A stretch of DNA of 64,000 nucleotides from Symsagittifera roscoffensis (GCF_963678635.1 NW_026971392.1:1-64000); one strand, 5' to 3'; shown: positions 1 to 7,198, numbered from the stretch's first letter. Program-made: numbers and translations. Notes: a model not told the origin generated them from the sequence alone.

Positions 1-59
1 TACCATTAATAATTTTTCGGTTCTATACTTCTAAATGAGTACCAAGAGATCATTTATCT

Positions 60-362
60 TTTTCTTTCGTTTCAGGTGCTGCTTGGCCGAGCAGTGCGAA
101 AATAGCCCACTGTGAGCTGATATCGCAAGGAGTGAGATGTCCCCCCTCTGCGAGACTGAAGCCGAAGTCCATCTGCGACCACCACTTCCTCTCCCTATCC
201 TTCAGTGAGATGCATGTGAAGTTACTCGCTCAATCCAATGGCGTGTTGGAGTCGTCAGCTGCTTTGCAGAAATGGCAGGAACAAATTAAAGGAAAGGGGG
301 TTCAAATTAACATTCTTTCCTCCAACTCAATTTTTATTACACTTACCAAACAGTTGTGCTAG
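60..362 (+). CDS. possible exon (3' splice site plus open frame), protein unknown
   Basis: A pyrimidine-rich run ending TTTCAG (AG at 74-75) looks like a 3' splice site. From base 76, the frame that reads A-A-W-P-S-S-A-K stays open for about 95 codons to a TAG ending at 362. The other two frames close within about 13 codons. The first 215 bases are clearly more GC-rich than their surroundings, as expected for coding DNA. The last 25 codons (from about 290) are AT-rich and may be intron or untranslated sequence; no strong 5' splice site is visible there. A second pyrimidine run ending CTTCAG lies near 206 and could be an alternative acceptor. I recognise no domain: the peptide is mixed hydrophilic, with four cysteines and no clear membrane segment. 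It could be the last exon of a host gene lying to the left, or chance. Confidence 0.35.
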   Translation, partial: FSFVSGAAWPSSAKIAHCELISQGVRCPPSARLKPKSICDHHFLSLSFSEMHVKLLAQSNGVLESSAALQKWQEQIKGKGVQINILSSNSIFITLTKQLC

Positions 363-556
363 CATACATTCCGACAGTTTTTTTTTTGGTGCATGTTCAG
401 CAAACCGCCATTCCTTGCAGCCGAAGTTACATCAGAATTACGTAACAATTGCATAACAACACTGACAATCTGATAATTTTAGGCTTGTCGGAAAGGTTAT
501 ATTAACTTTGGCTTGCTGGCCGACCACGGCTATTTCAATTTCAATTCGATGGTGAA
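363..556. other. intergenic or intronic DNA, nothing recognised
   Basis: AT-rich sequence between the exon-like stretch and the transposon-like element. I see no RNA gene, repeat or convincing reading frame in it. Confidence 0.5.
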
Positions 557-975
557 CAGGGGTGGATCTAGGATTTTCTCGAGAGGGGGCGGATTTTCAA
601 AAAAAATTGAAAGTTTTGTCGATCTTTATTTTAGGTCGACCAAATTGATTTTCCGAGAACTCTCAAGCATTACAAAGACCCTGTTTTGGCAAAAATTTCT
701 GTGCCGCAGGCAAAATTTTGAAAAAACAGGCCGAAAAAAGCGTGTTTAGGCACTTTTTCGAAAATGTTGACCAAAAAATCGCGTTTTTTCGGCGCGCGCT
801 CCCCCCTCAAAATTAGTATATATTGTCGCCGAAGGCGCCATTAGAAAAATTTTAGGCTCCGTGACCAAAAATGAATATCTCCTAATAAAAGGGAGACTCA
901 TTGGTTCGGCAGGGGATCGAATCCCTGAGGGGGGGGGGGGGCGTCTGACCCTCCCCCACCCCAAATCCGCCCTTG
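557..975. mobile_element. degraded inverted-repeat DNA transposon (MITE-like)
   Basis: The left end begins CAGGGGTGGATCTAGG. The reverse complement of the right end begins CAAGGGCGGATTTGGG. These agree at about 12 of 16 bases and form imperfect terminal inverted repeats. The flanks ATGGTGAA (549-556) and ATGATGAT (976-983) agree at six of eight positions, consistent with an old 8-base target duplication of the hAT type. The GGGGNGGATCNAGG end and the run of 13 G near the right end are features common in dispersed non-autonomous elements of invertebrates. There is no transposase. Open frames on the - strand here give a low-complexity proline and glycine-rich peptide that I read as translated transposon sequence. 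The family is not assigned. Confidence 0.45.
929..941 (+). repeat. poly-G run of 13
   Basis: Uninterrupted run of 13 G inside the right part of the transposon-like element. Its exact length is unreliable in most sequencing data. Confidence 0.85.
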
Positions 976-983
976 ATGATGAT

Positions 984-1490
984 GGCATCTTTGGTATTGG
1001 CATTTAAAAAATGTCGGGAAAGTTGAATATTTCGAAATGTTAATTTGATGCCGTTTGTGATGCTGATAATAGAAACGAGGAGTCTGTCTCTGAGTACTGA
1101 AGAGAAAGCGTGTCGGAGCAAGACGACTGCCGCTGCCGCCTCTCTCTCGGCCGAACACGAAGCGACTGTCTCGTCGAGACTGTACAAGAGTGGAACTGAA
1201 TTGTACAATGCGTACAATAAACATCGCAAGTACATCGCAGAAATTAACCAAAACTTCTCCACTCCACATTTGCTCTGAAAAAATGGAAACTGTTCAAGAA
1301 GTACTCAATTGACTCAAAAATACTCAAATATTATAACGTTGATAAAATATAAATAGTTCTTTTTATTTTTAATGAGTTTTTCCCTCGTAGCAAAAAGGGA
1401 ATAATTCACTTCAAGGTACCAACTCGCATAGGCTAAATCGCCGAATTAGTCCGTTTTTGGCGTGGCAAATTATTACATTCAAGAGGAGGT
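984..1490. other. unassigned DNA with a short GC-richer island (about 1045-1278)
   Basis: About 200 bases near 1075-1260 are less AT-rich than their surroundings. They carry open frames on both strands: 77 codons on +, and up to about 126 codons on - that run into the transposon-like element. None contains a recognisable domain. The - frames are not independent evidence because they extend into the mobile element. It could be a first exon, a promoter-associated region or another old element; I cannot choose. Confidence 0.3.
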
Positions 1491-1503
1491 GGGGGGGGGG
1501 GGG
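1491..1503 (+). repeat. second poly-G run of 13
   Basis: Run of 13 G preceded by GAGGAGGT. It has the same apparent length as the run at 929-941, but I see no matching transposon ends around it. Confidence 0.85.
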
Positions 1504-2628
1504 CATACGTAGACCCCGATGTAGATTATTTTACCTGAAATGATATTTCAATTGTTGCCTGAATTTTTATTTTAGCTGATGTGTTACATAGTGTAAAGTA
1601 ATTTGATTTGACAATGATTTTCTACACAATTATAATTTATATCTTGTTACTCTATCATCCAATTTGTCTATCAGACCAAAAATTAGGTGCTATCTTTATT
1701 TTTGGGTTAATTTAGTTAGAAAAGGAAGCTAATTATTTTTCATACACAATTGCTGAATAAAAGTAACTTTGAATTGTTTTTATTTTCAACTAGATTATGT
1801 CAATTGATATTTATGATCTATCAAACCTGGAAGCAAAGCCGATTGTGAAGGGTAGAAAGGTATGAAATCTGAGATGAGACTAGTTTGTCACGCTATCTAG
1901 TTTCGGTCAAATCGGTTCGCACAATTATTCAGTCCAATACTGATCATATTATTGTTCCGACTCTCGAAGAATGTGAAGAAATTTTCGTGCTCGGGCTGTT
2001 TTTTTTCTCCAGACTTTTCAACCAGCCATTCGGTCAAAACTTTCTCAAATCATCTGGAAATTATTGTTGTCCTTACCTTTTTTGTAAAGTTATGGTTGTT
2101 TGAAACATGACAATTAACTCCCGATATCTGGAACGATTAACCTGTAGGCTAAGTTTTGGTCCGTCGTCAAATCGTTCCAAATTGAATTACGGCATGCAAT
2201 TTGGGTTTTTGAACACCAAGGCGAATAGGCGACTTATATCACACTGCACTTCACTTAGAGTGTGGGAAATTATTTTGAAAACAAAACTCTCAAAGTAAAA
2301 TTTTTTTTATAAATTTTCTGATTTCGTTTCTGGAAACTGCATCAAATTTTTCAAAAAAAAACTGTCATAGACCTGAAAAGGCAGTCGGAACAATCAGGGC
2401 TCAAAAGATGCTATAAAACATTGCTTCTGACAGTGGTTGAAACACATATTATCAAGGTAAGTTATGATGGAGTATGACTGGTTAGTAATAGATTCTTAAC
2501 AACCATATTCACGGGTGAAATGAGAAACTGATAATATAACTAAAACACCCAACGGGTCGCATCCATCCGAAGTTAACTGAAATTTATAAGAGTGAAAATT
2601 GTTTCAAATCAAGTTTTTCAACTTTTTT
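1504..2628. other. AT-rich single-copy-like flank, no gene supported
   Basis: No RNA gene or coherent exon is visible. Two short + frames (1885-2103 and 2107-2298) have AT-driven composition and no recognisable motif. The last 20 bases before 2629 (TTCAAATC and a T-rich run) may be a decayed remnant of the repeat region that follows. Confidence 0.4.
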
Positions 2629-3375
2629 TTCGAATGCACTCTGCGACAGCATTCTCTTAAAAAATGCAAGAAAAAAAATTGCACTAAGTTAAAAGTTAGC
2701 TTTAAGGCCAATTTTCGTCCAAAATGGCCGAAATTCGGGTCCCCCCAAATTTTCAACTGATGATTACTCCACGTACACTTAAGCTACAAACGTAGTTTTG
2801 GGCTCGTTGGAATTGTCCTGAGCTGAAATTTATGAAACAAGATGAAAAAAAAATGAACTTTGAACGAAAAAAACCAAAAATTTTATTTTCATTTTTTGCA
2901 CCACGCTCGATTAGGCTTAACTTTTTGGCATCACCGAGATTTCAAAAGCTTATAACTTTGTGTTGGACCGACGAAATCGGTTCGTTTTCTCATTCCCCCA
3001 AGATTTGACCATGATCTTATGATCCAAATAATAAAATTTGAAAATTTTAAAATTTTGGGGCAAGTTATGGCCGTTCGCGCAATTCACCAGGCTCGATTGG
3101 GCTTAACTTTTTGACATCACCGAAATTAAAAAGGCTATAACTCAAAGACCCCAAAAGTTATCTCCATTATTTTTGGCCTATCAGCAGCTGATTGTACACA
3201 AAATTGATACTGCAAAAGAAATTTTTCGGTTTTCTGTTGTTTTGACCAAAATTTGACCCATTGAAAATTTTTGCACCACGCTCGATTAGGCTTAACTTTT
3301 TGACATCACCGAACTTTAAACAGCAATAACTCTTAGTGTATAAAAGTAAAAGAAAAACTTTTGCTTTAAATAAAA
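2629..3375. repeat. diverged, truncated first unit at the array edge
   Basis: Homology to the repeat begins at about GAATGCACTCTGCGACAGC (2632-2650), so the SL-like splice site and upstream part are missing. Fourteen bases present in other units (GGAGGGCAGCCCAA) are absent after 2650, which destroys the terminal hairpin. This unit carries many substitutions not shared by interior units: the CTAACTT palindrome is broken, A runs near 2850 are longer, and a GTATCTC-type motif beside 5S is altered. Edge units of tandem arrays are homogenised less, which explains the divergence. Confidence 0.85.
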
Positions 3376-3493
3376 GCCTACAACACCTGGTGTTCCCAGG
3401 CGGTCTCCCATCCAAGTACTAACCAGGCCCAATGTTGCTTAACTTCGGTGATCGGACAAGAACCGGTGCATTCAACATGGTATGGTCGTAGGC
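3376..3493 (-). rRNA. 5S rRNA, copy 1 (edge variant)
   Basis: 5S is the small RNA of the large ribosomal subunit, made by RNA polymerase III from an internal promoter bound by TFIIIA. The gene starts GCCTACGACC and ends TTGTAGGC, so the two ends pair as helix I. The A-box region (nt 49-60, AAGTTAAGCAAC) and the C-box region (nt 80-97, TGGATGGGAGACCGCC) are intact. The mature RNA probably gains one or two U after the 118-base core. Position 36 is T where all other copies have C. TATAAATG lies at -27 and TTTT follows the gene. Because it is the edge copy with its own substitution, it may be weakly or differently expressed. Confidence 0.95.
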
Positions 3494-3512
3494 ATTTGAG
3501 TTACTCCGCTTT

Positions 3513-3520
3513 CATTTATA
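3513..3520 (-). promoter_or_regulatory. TATA-like box of 5S copy 1
   Basis: TATAAATG, first base at -27 from the 5S start. TATA-like elements near -28 assist 5S transcription in several invertebrates and fungi. The same box occurs in copies 2-6 and 20; the other copies have TATAAGTG. Confidence 0.6.
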
Positions 3521-3566
3521 TCCTTACTAGCATATGTCTATGTACATTAGTTTTAAAACACTCGCC

Positions 3567-3576
3567 CTCGCGCGAG
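3567..3576. promoter_or_regulatory. perfect palindrome CTCGCGCGAG upstream of 5S
   Basis: A ten-base perfect palindrome, strikingly GC-rich in an AT-rich spacer, 74-83 bases upstream of the 5S start. It lies between the divergent 5S and SL-like genes and appears unchanged in every complete unit. It could be a binding site for a dimeric factor. Function is inferred from position only. Confidence 0.35.
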
Positions 3577-3676
3577 AGTAAAAATATGCTCTTATACCAT
3601 GTAAAATTTTGCACGCTCACGTTATAATTTATGCATTTCAAACAAAATTTTGAAAATTGACATTGTTTGGAATTTT

Positions 3677-3703
3677 TTTGGCCCAATGTGTTAAATGGCC
3701 AAA
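3677..3703. promoter_or_regulatory. inverted repeat TTTGGCC / GGCCAAA
   Basis: Seven-base perfect arms separated by 13 bases, about midway between the divergent 5S and SL-like genes and repeated in every complete unit. It could be a factor site or a hairpin. No function is shown. Confidence 0.3.
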
Positions 3704-3816
3704 TCGGCTGGTCAAAACCTATGGAGCGTGTACAAGGTGCCTTGAATGACCATTTATGGCATGATAGCCGCACATTCACTGTAAGTGGCATATGAATGGA
3801 TACCAGCCAGGATACT

Positions 3817-3925
3817 GTCAGTTGCTTTTAGCCTAATTGTTGTGATAAACTTATTAAATAGGTAAGTATTCAAATCTATTTGATAAGTTTTCTTTGAATG
3901 CACTCTGCGACAGCGGAGGGCAGCC
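3817..3925 (+). ncRNA. spliced-leader RNA-like gene, copy 1 (reference copy)
   Basis: Candidate SL RNA, which would donate a short 5' exon to mRNAs by trans-splicing. The presumed exon ends at 3861 in AATAG, followed by GTAAGTATT. AGGTAAGTAT is the exact complement of the U1 snRNA 5' end. CTTATTAAATAG (3850-3861) and CTATTTGATAAG (3876-3887) form a 12-pair stem with one G-U, with the splice site in the loop. An alternative six-pair stem, CTTATT with GGTAAG, would bury it. AGTTTTCTTTGA (3886-3897) is Sm-site-like and resembles, from memory, the flatworm SL Sm site. A terminal hairpin follows: TGC/GCA, an A-G mismatch, CTCTGC/GCGGAG, loop GACA (3899-3922). The intron part is about 64 bases, a typical SL RNA size. 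The 5' end is not visible; the start given is arbitrary, about 45 bases before the splice site. No promoter element was recognised. It is divergent from 5S copy 1. Confidence 0.5.
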
Positions 3926-4175
3926 CAATTCTCTTAAAAAATGCAAGAAAAAAAATTGCACTAACTTAAAAGTTAGCTTTTAGGCCAATTTTCGTCCAAA
4001 ATGGCCGAAATTCGGGTCCCCCCAAATTTTCAACTGATGATTACTCCACGTACACTTAAGCTACAAACGTCGTTTTGGGCTCGTTGGAATCGTCCTGAGC
4101 TATAATTTATGAAACAAGATGAAAAAAATGATGTTTCAACGAAAAAAACCAAAAATTTTGAAAATTTCATTTTTT

Positions 4176-4361
4176 GCACCACGCTCGATTAGGCTTAACT
4201 TTTTGGCATCACCGAGATTTCAAAAGCTTATAACTTTGTGTTGGACCGACGAAATTGGTTCATTTTCTCAGTCCCCCAAGATTTGACCATGATCTTATGA
4301 TCCAAATAATAAAATTTGAAAATTTTAAAATTTTTGGGCAAGTTATGGCCGTTCGCGCAAT
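4176..4361 (+). repeat. spacer subrepeat R1 (representative unit)
   Basis: First of three diverged direct subrepeats, each beginning GCACCACGCTCGATT or a variant, then RGGCTTAACTTTTTG, then CATCACCGA and a TATAACT-type motif. R1 is 186 bases long. The set recurs in each complete unit; the two short units keep R1 only. Confidence 0.75.
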
Positions 4362-4550
4362 TCACCAGGCTCGATTGGGCTTAACTTTTTGACATCACCG
4401 AAATTCAAAAGGCTATAACTCAAAGACCCCAAAAGTTATCTCCAATATTTTTGGCCTATCAGCAGCTGATTGTACACAAAATTGATACTGCAAAAGAAAT
4501 TTTTCGGTTTTCTGTTGTTTTGACCAAAATTTGACCCATTGAAAATTTTT
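4362..4550 (+). repeat. spacer subrepeat R2 (representative unit)
   Basis: 189 bases, opening with TTCACCAGGCTCGATTGGGC. It is the most diverged start of the three, but the GCTTAACTTTTTG and ATCACCGAA core is kept. Confidence 0.75.
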
Positions 4551-4653
4551 GCACCACGCTCGATTAGGCTTAACTTTTTGACATCACCGAACTTTAAACA
4601 GCAATAACTCTTAGCGTATAAAAGTAAAAGAGATACTTTTGCTTTAAATAAAA
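4551..4653 (+). repeat. spacer subrepeat R3, cut by the 5S gene
   Basis: About 103 bases, opening like R1 (GCACCACGCTCGATTAGGC). It ends where the 5S gene begins on the + strand, so 5S transcription terminates inside it. A TATAAAAG sequence (4618-4625) faces away from the normal 5S direction and has no known role. Confidence 0.75.
4650..4653 (-). terminator. RNA polymerase III terminator of 5S (representative)
   Basis: TTTT immediately after the last 5S base on the - strand, the standard polymerase III stop. Present after every 5S copy at the same offset. Confidence 0.85.
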
Positions 4654-4771
4654 GCCTACAACACCTGGTGTTCCCAGGCGGTCTCCCATCCAAGTACTAA
4701 CCAGGCCCAATGTTGCTTAACTTCGGTGATCGGACGAGAACCGGTGCATTCAACATGGTATGGTCGTAGGC
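4654..4771 (-). rRNA. 5S rRNA, copy 2 (majority sequence)
   Basis: Majority form: C at position 36 and GATGGGAGACC at 82-92. Ends pair (GCCTAC with GTAGGC). TATAAATG at -27. 1278 bases from copy 1. Confidence 0.98.
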
Positions 4772-5094
4772 ATTTGAGTTACTCCGCTTTCATTTATATC
4801 CTTACTAGCATATGTCTATGTACATTAGTTTTAAAACACTCGCCCTCGCGCGAGAGTAAAAATATGCTCTTATACCATGTAAAATTTTGCACGCTCACGT
4901 TATAATTTATGCATTTCAAACAAAATTTTGAAAATTGACATTGTTTGGAATTTTTTTGGCCCAATGTGTTAAATGGCCAAATCGGCTGGTCAAAACCTAT
5001 GGAGCGTGTACAAGGTGCCTTGAATGACCATTTATGGCATGAAAGCCGCACATTCACTGTAAGTGGCATATGAATGGATACCAGCCAGGATACT
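4772..5094. promoter_or_regulatory. divergent intergenic region between 5S and SL-like gene (representative)
   Basis: About 320 bases separate the 5S start (transcribed leftward) from the SL-like block (rightward). The region holds the 5S TATA-like box (4791-4798), the CTCGCGCGAG palindrome, the TTTGGCC/GGCCAAA inverted repeat and a GGATAC direct repeat just before the SL-like block (GGATACCAGCCAGGATAC). An SL promoter with a proximal element would lie in its right third, but I cannot recognise one. Confidence 0.5.
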
Positions 5095-5203
5095 GTCAGT
5101 TGCTTTTAGCCTAATTGTTGTGATAAACTTATTAAATAGGTAAGTATTCAAATCTATTTGATAAGTTTTCTTTGAATGCACTCTGCGACAGCGGAGGGCA
5201 GCC
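5095..5203 (+). ncRNA. SL RNA-like candidate, copy 2
   Basis: Same splice site, hairpins and Sm-like stretch as copy 1; exon end at 5139. Confidence 0.5.
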
Positions 5204-5453
5204 CAATTCTCTTAAAAAATGCAAGAAAAAAAATTGCACTAACTTAAAAGTTAGCTTTTAGGCCAATTTTCGTCCAAAATGGCCGAAATTCGGGTCCCCC
5301 CAAATTTTCAACTGATGATTACTCCACGTACACTTAAGCTACAAACGTCGTTTTGGGCTCGTTGGAATCGTCCTGAGCTATAATTTATGAAACAAGATGA
5401 AAAAAATGATGTTTCAACGAAAAAAACCAAAAATTTTGAAAATTTCATTTTTT
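5204..5453. other. spacer after the SL-like gene (representative)
   Basis: About 250 bases without a gene. It contains the perfect palindrome CTAACTTAAAAGTTAG (5239-5254) and A-rich tracts. A C/T variant about 75 bases after the splice site and a linked A/G variant in CTGAGCTRTAA mark the two main unit haplotypes. Confidence 0.6.
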
Positions 5454-5931
5454 GCACCACGCTCGATTAGGCTTAACTTTTTGGCATCACCGAGATTTCA
5501 AAAGCTTATAACTTTGTGTTGGACCGACGAAATTGGTTCATTTTCTCAGTCCCCCAAGATTTGACCATGATCTTATGATCCAAATAATAAAATTTGAAAA
5601 TTTTAAAATTTTTGGGCAAGTTATGGCCGTTCGCGCAATTCACCAGGCTCGATTGGGCTTAACTTTTTGACATCACCGAAATTCAAAAGGCTATAACTCA
5701 AAGACCCCAAAAGTTATCTCCAATATTTTTGGCCTATCAGCAGCTGATTGTACACAAAATTGATACTGCAAAAGAAATTTTTCGGTTTTCTGTTGTTTTG
5801 ACCAAAATTTGACCCATTGAAAATTTTTGCACCACGCTCGATTAGGCTTAACTTTTTGACATCACCGAACTTTAAACAGCAATAACTCTTAGCGTATAAA
5901 AGTAAAAGAGATACTTTTGCTTTAAATAAAA

Positions 5932-6049
5932 GCCTACAACACCTGGTGTTCCCAGGCGGTCTCCCATCCAAGTACTAACCAGGCCCAATGTTGCTTAACT
6001 TCGGTGATCGGACGAGAACCGGTGCATTCAACATGGTATGGTCGTAGGC
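5932..6049 (-). rRNA. 5S rRNA, copy 3
   Basis: No difference from copy 2 seen; TATAAATG at -27; 1278 bases from the previous copy. Confidence 0.98.
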
Positions 6050-6372
6050 ATTTGAGTTACTCCGCTTTCATTTATATCCTTACTAGCATATGTCTATGTA
6101 CATTAGTTTTAAAACACTCGCCCTCGCGCGAGAGTAAAAATATGCTCTTATACCATGTAAAATTTTGCACGCTCACGTTATAATTTATGCATTTCAAACA
6201 AAATTTTGAAAATTGACATTGTTTGGAATTTTTTTGGCCCAATGTGTTAAATGGCCAAATCGGCTGGTCAAAACCTATGGAGCGTGTACAAGGTGCCTTG
6301 AATGACCATTTATGGCATGAAAGCCGCACATTCACTGTAAGTGGCATATGAATGGATACCAGCCAGGATACT

Positions 6373-6470
6373 GTCAGTTGCTTTTAGCCTAATTGTTGTG
6401 ATAAACTTATTAAATAGGTAAGTATTCAAATCTATTTGATAAGTTTTCTTTGAATGCACTCTGGGCAGCC
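6373..6470 (+). ncRNA. SL RNA-like candidate, copy 3, terminal hairpin deleted
   Basis: Exon end at 6417. Eleven bases (CGACAGCGGAG) are missing after ACTCTG, removing the loop and one arm of the terminal hairpin. The splice site and Sm-like stretch are intact. If the gene is real, this copy is probably defective. The deletion also explains the 1267-base unit. Confidence 0.4.
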
Positions 6471-7198
6471 CAATTCTCTTAAAAAATGCAAGAAAAAAAA
6501 TTGCACTAACTTAAAAGTTAGCTTTTAGGCCAATTTTCGTCCAAAATGGCCGAAATTCGGGTCCCCCCAAATTTTCAACTGATGATTACTCCACGTACAC
6601 TTAAGCTACAAACGTCGTTTTGGGCTCGTTGGAATCGTCCTGAGCTATAATTTATGAAACAAGATGAAAAAAATGATGTTTCAACGAAAAAAACCAAAAA
6701 TTTTGAAAATTTCATTTTTTGCACCACGCTCGATTAGGCTTAACTTTTTGGCATCACCGAGATTTCAAAAGCTTATAACTTTGTGTTGGACCGACGAAAT
6801 TGGTTCATTTTCTCAGTCCCCCAAGATTCGACCATGATCTTATGATCCAAATAATAAAATTTGAAAATTTTAAAATTTTTGGGCAAGTTATGGCCGTTCG
6901 CGCAATTCACCAGGCTCGATTGGGCTTAACTTTTTGACATCACCGAAATTCAAAAGGCTATAACTCAAAGACCCCAAAAGTTATCTCCAATATTTTTGGC
7001 CTATCAGCAGCTGATTGTACACAAAATTGATACTGCAAAAGAAATTTTTCGGTTTTCTGTTGTTTTGACCAAAATTTGACCCATTGAAAATTTTTGCACC
7101 ACGCTCGATTAGGCTTAACTTTTTGACATCACCGAACTTTAAACAGCAATAACTCTTAGCGTATAAAAGTAAAAGAGATACTTTTGCTTTAAATAAAA

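Noticed and set aside
905-928. tRNA or tRNA-derived SINE suggested by a B-box-like GATTCGATCCC on the - strand
   Set aside because: No A-box or cloverleaf at the right distance. The motif is a short palindrome inside the transposon-like element.
882-1269. - strand open frames of 123-126 codons
   Set aside because: They overlap each other in different frames and run into the mobile element, where they give proline and glycine-rich peptides typical of translated repeats.
1885-2298. Two short + strand open frames (72 and 63 codons)
   Set aside because: AT-driven composition, no motif, no splice signals or conservation to judge. Lengths are within chance expectation.
3779-3790. Second 5' splice site-like sequence CTGTAAGTGG upstream of the SL-like block
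   Set aside because: Weaker match to the consensus. No Sm-like run or terminal hairpin follows at SL distance.
3850-3887. U1 snRNA gene on the - strand (ATACTTACCT matches the U1 5' end)
   Set aside because: The match stops after ten bases. The following GGCAGGGGAG and the U1 stem loops are absent. It is better read as a + strand 5' splice site.
4618-4625. TATAAAAG on the + strand as a promoter antisense to 5S
   Set aside because: No downstream gene on that strand before the antisense of 5S. An AT-rich spacer makes such a match likely by chance.
4436-4693. 85-codon - strand open frame, recurring in nearly every unit
   Set aside because: It begins inside the 3' part of the 5S rRNA gene (TTG start at positions 79-81) and runs into spacer. 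Its identity between units follows the DNA identity of the whole repeat. No domain, no start context, and it crosses the Pol III terminator.
4794-5069. 91-codon - strand open frame, recurring in every complete unit
   Set aside because: It lies upstream of 5S in the intergenic region and spans the palindrome and inverted repeat. No recognisable motif, and sequence conservation extends equally outside it.
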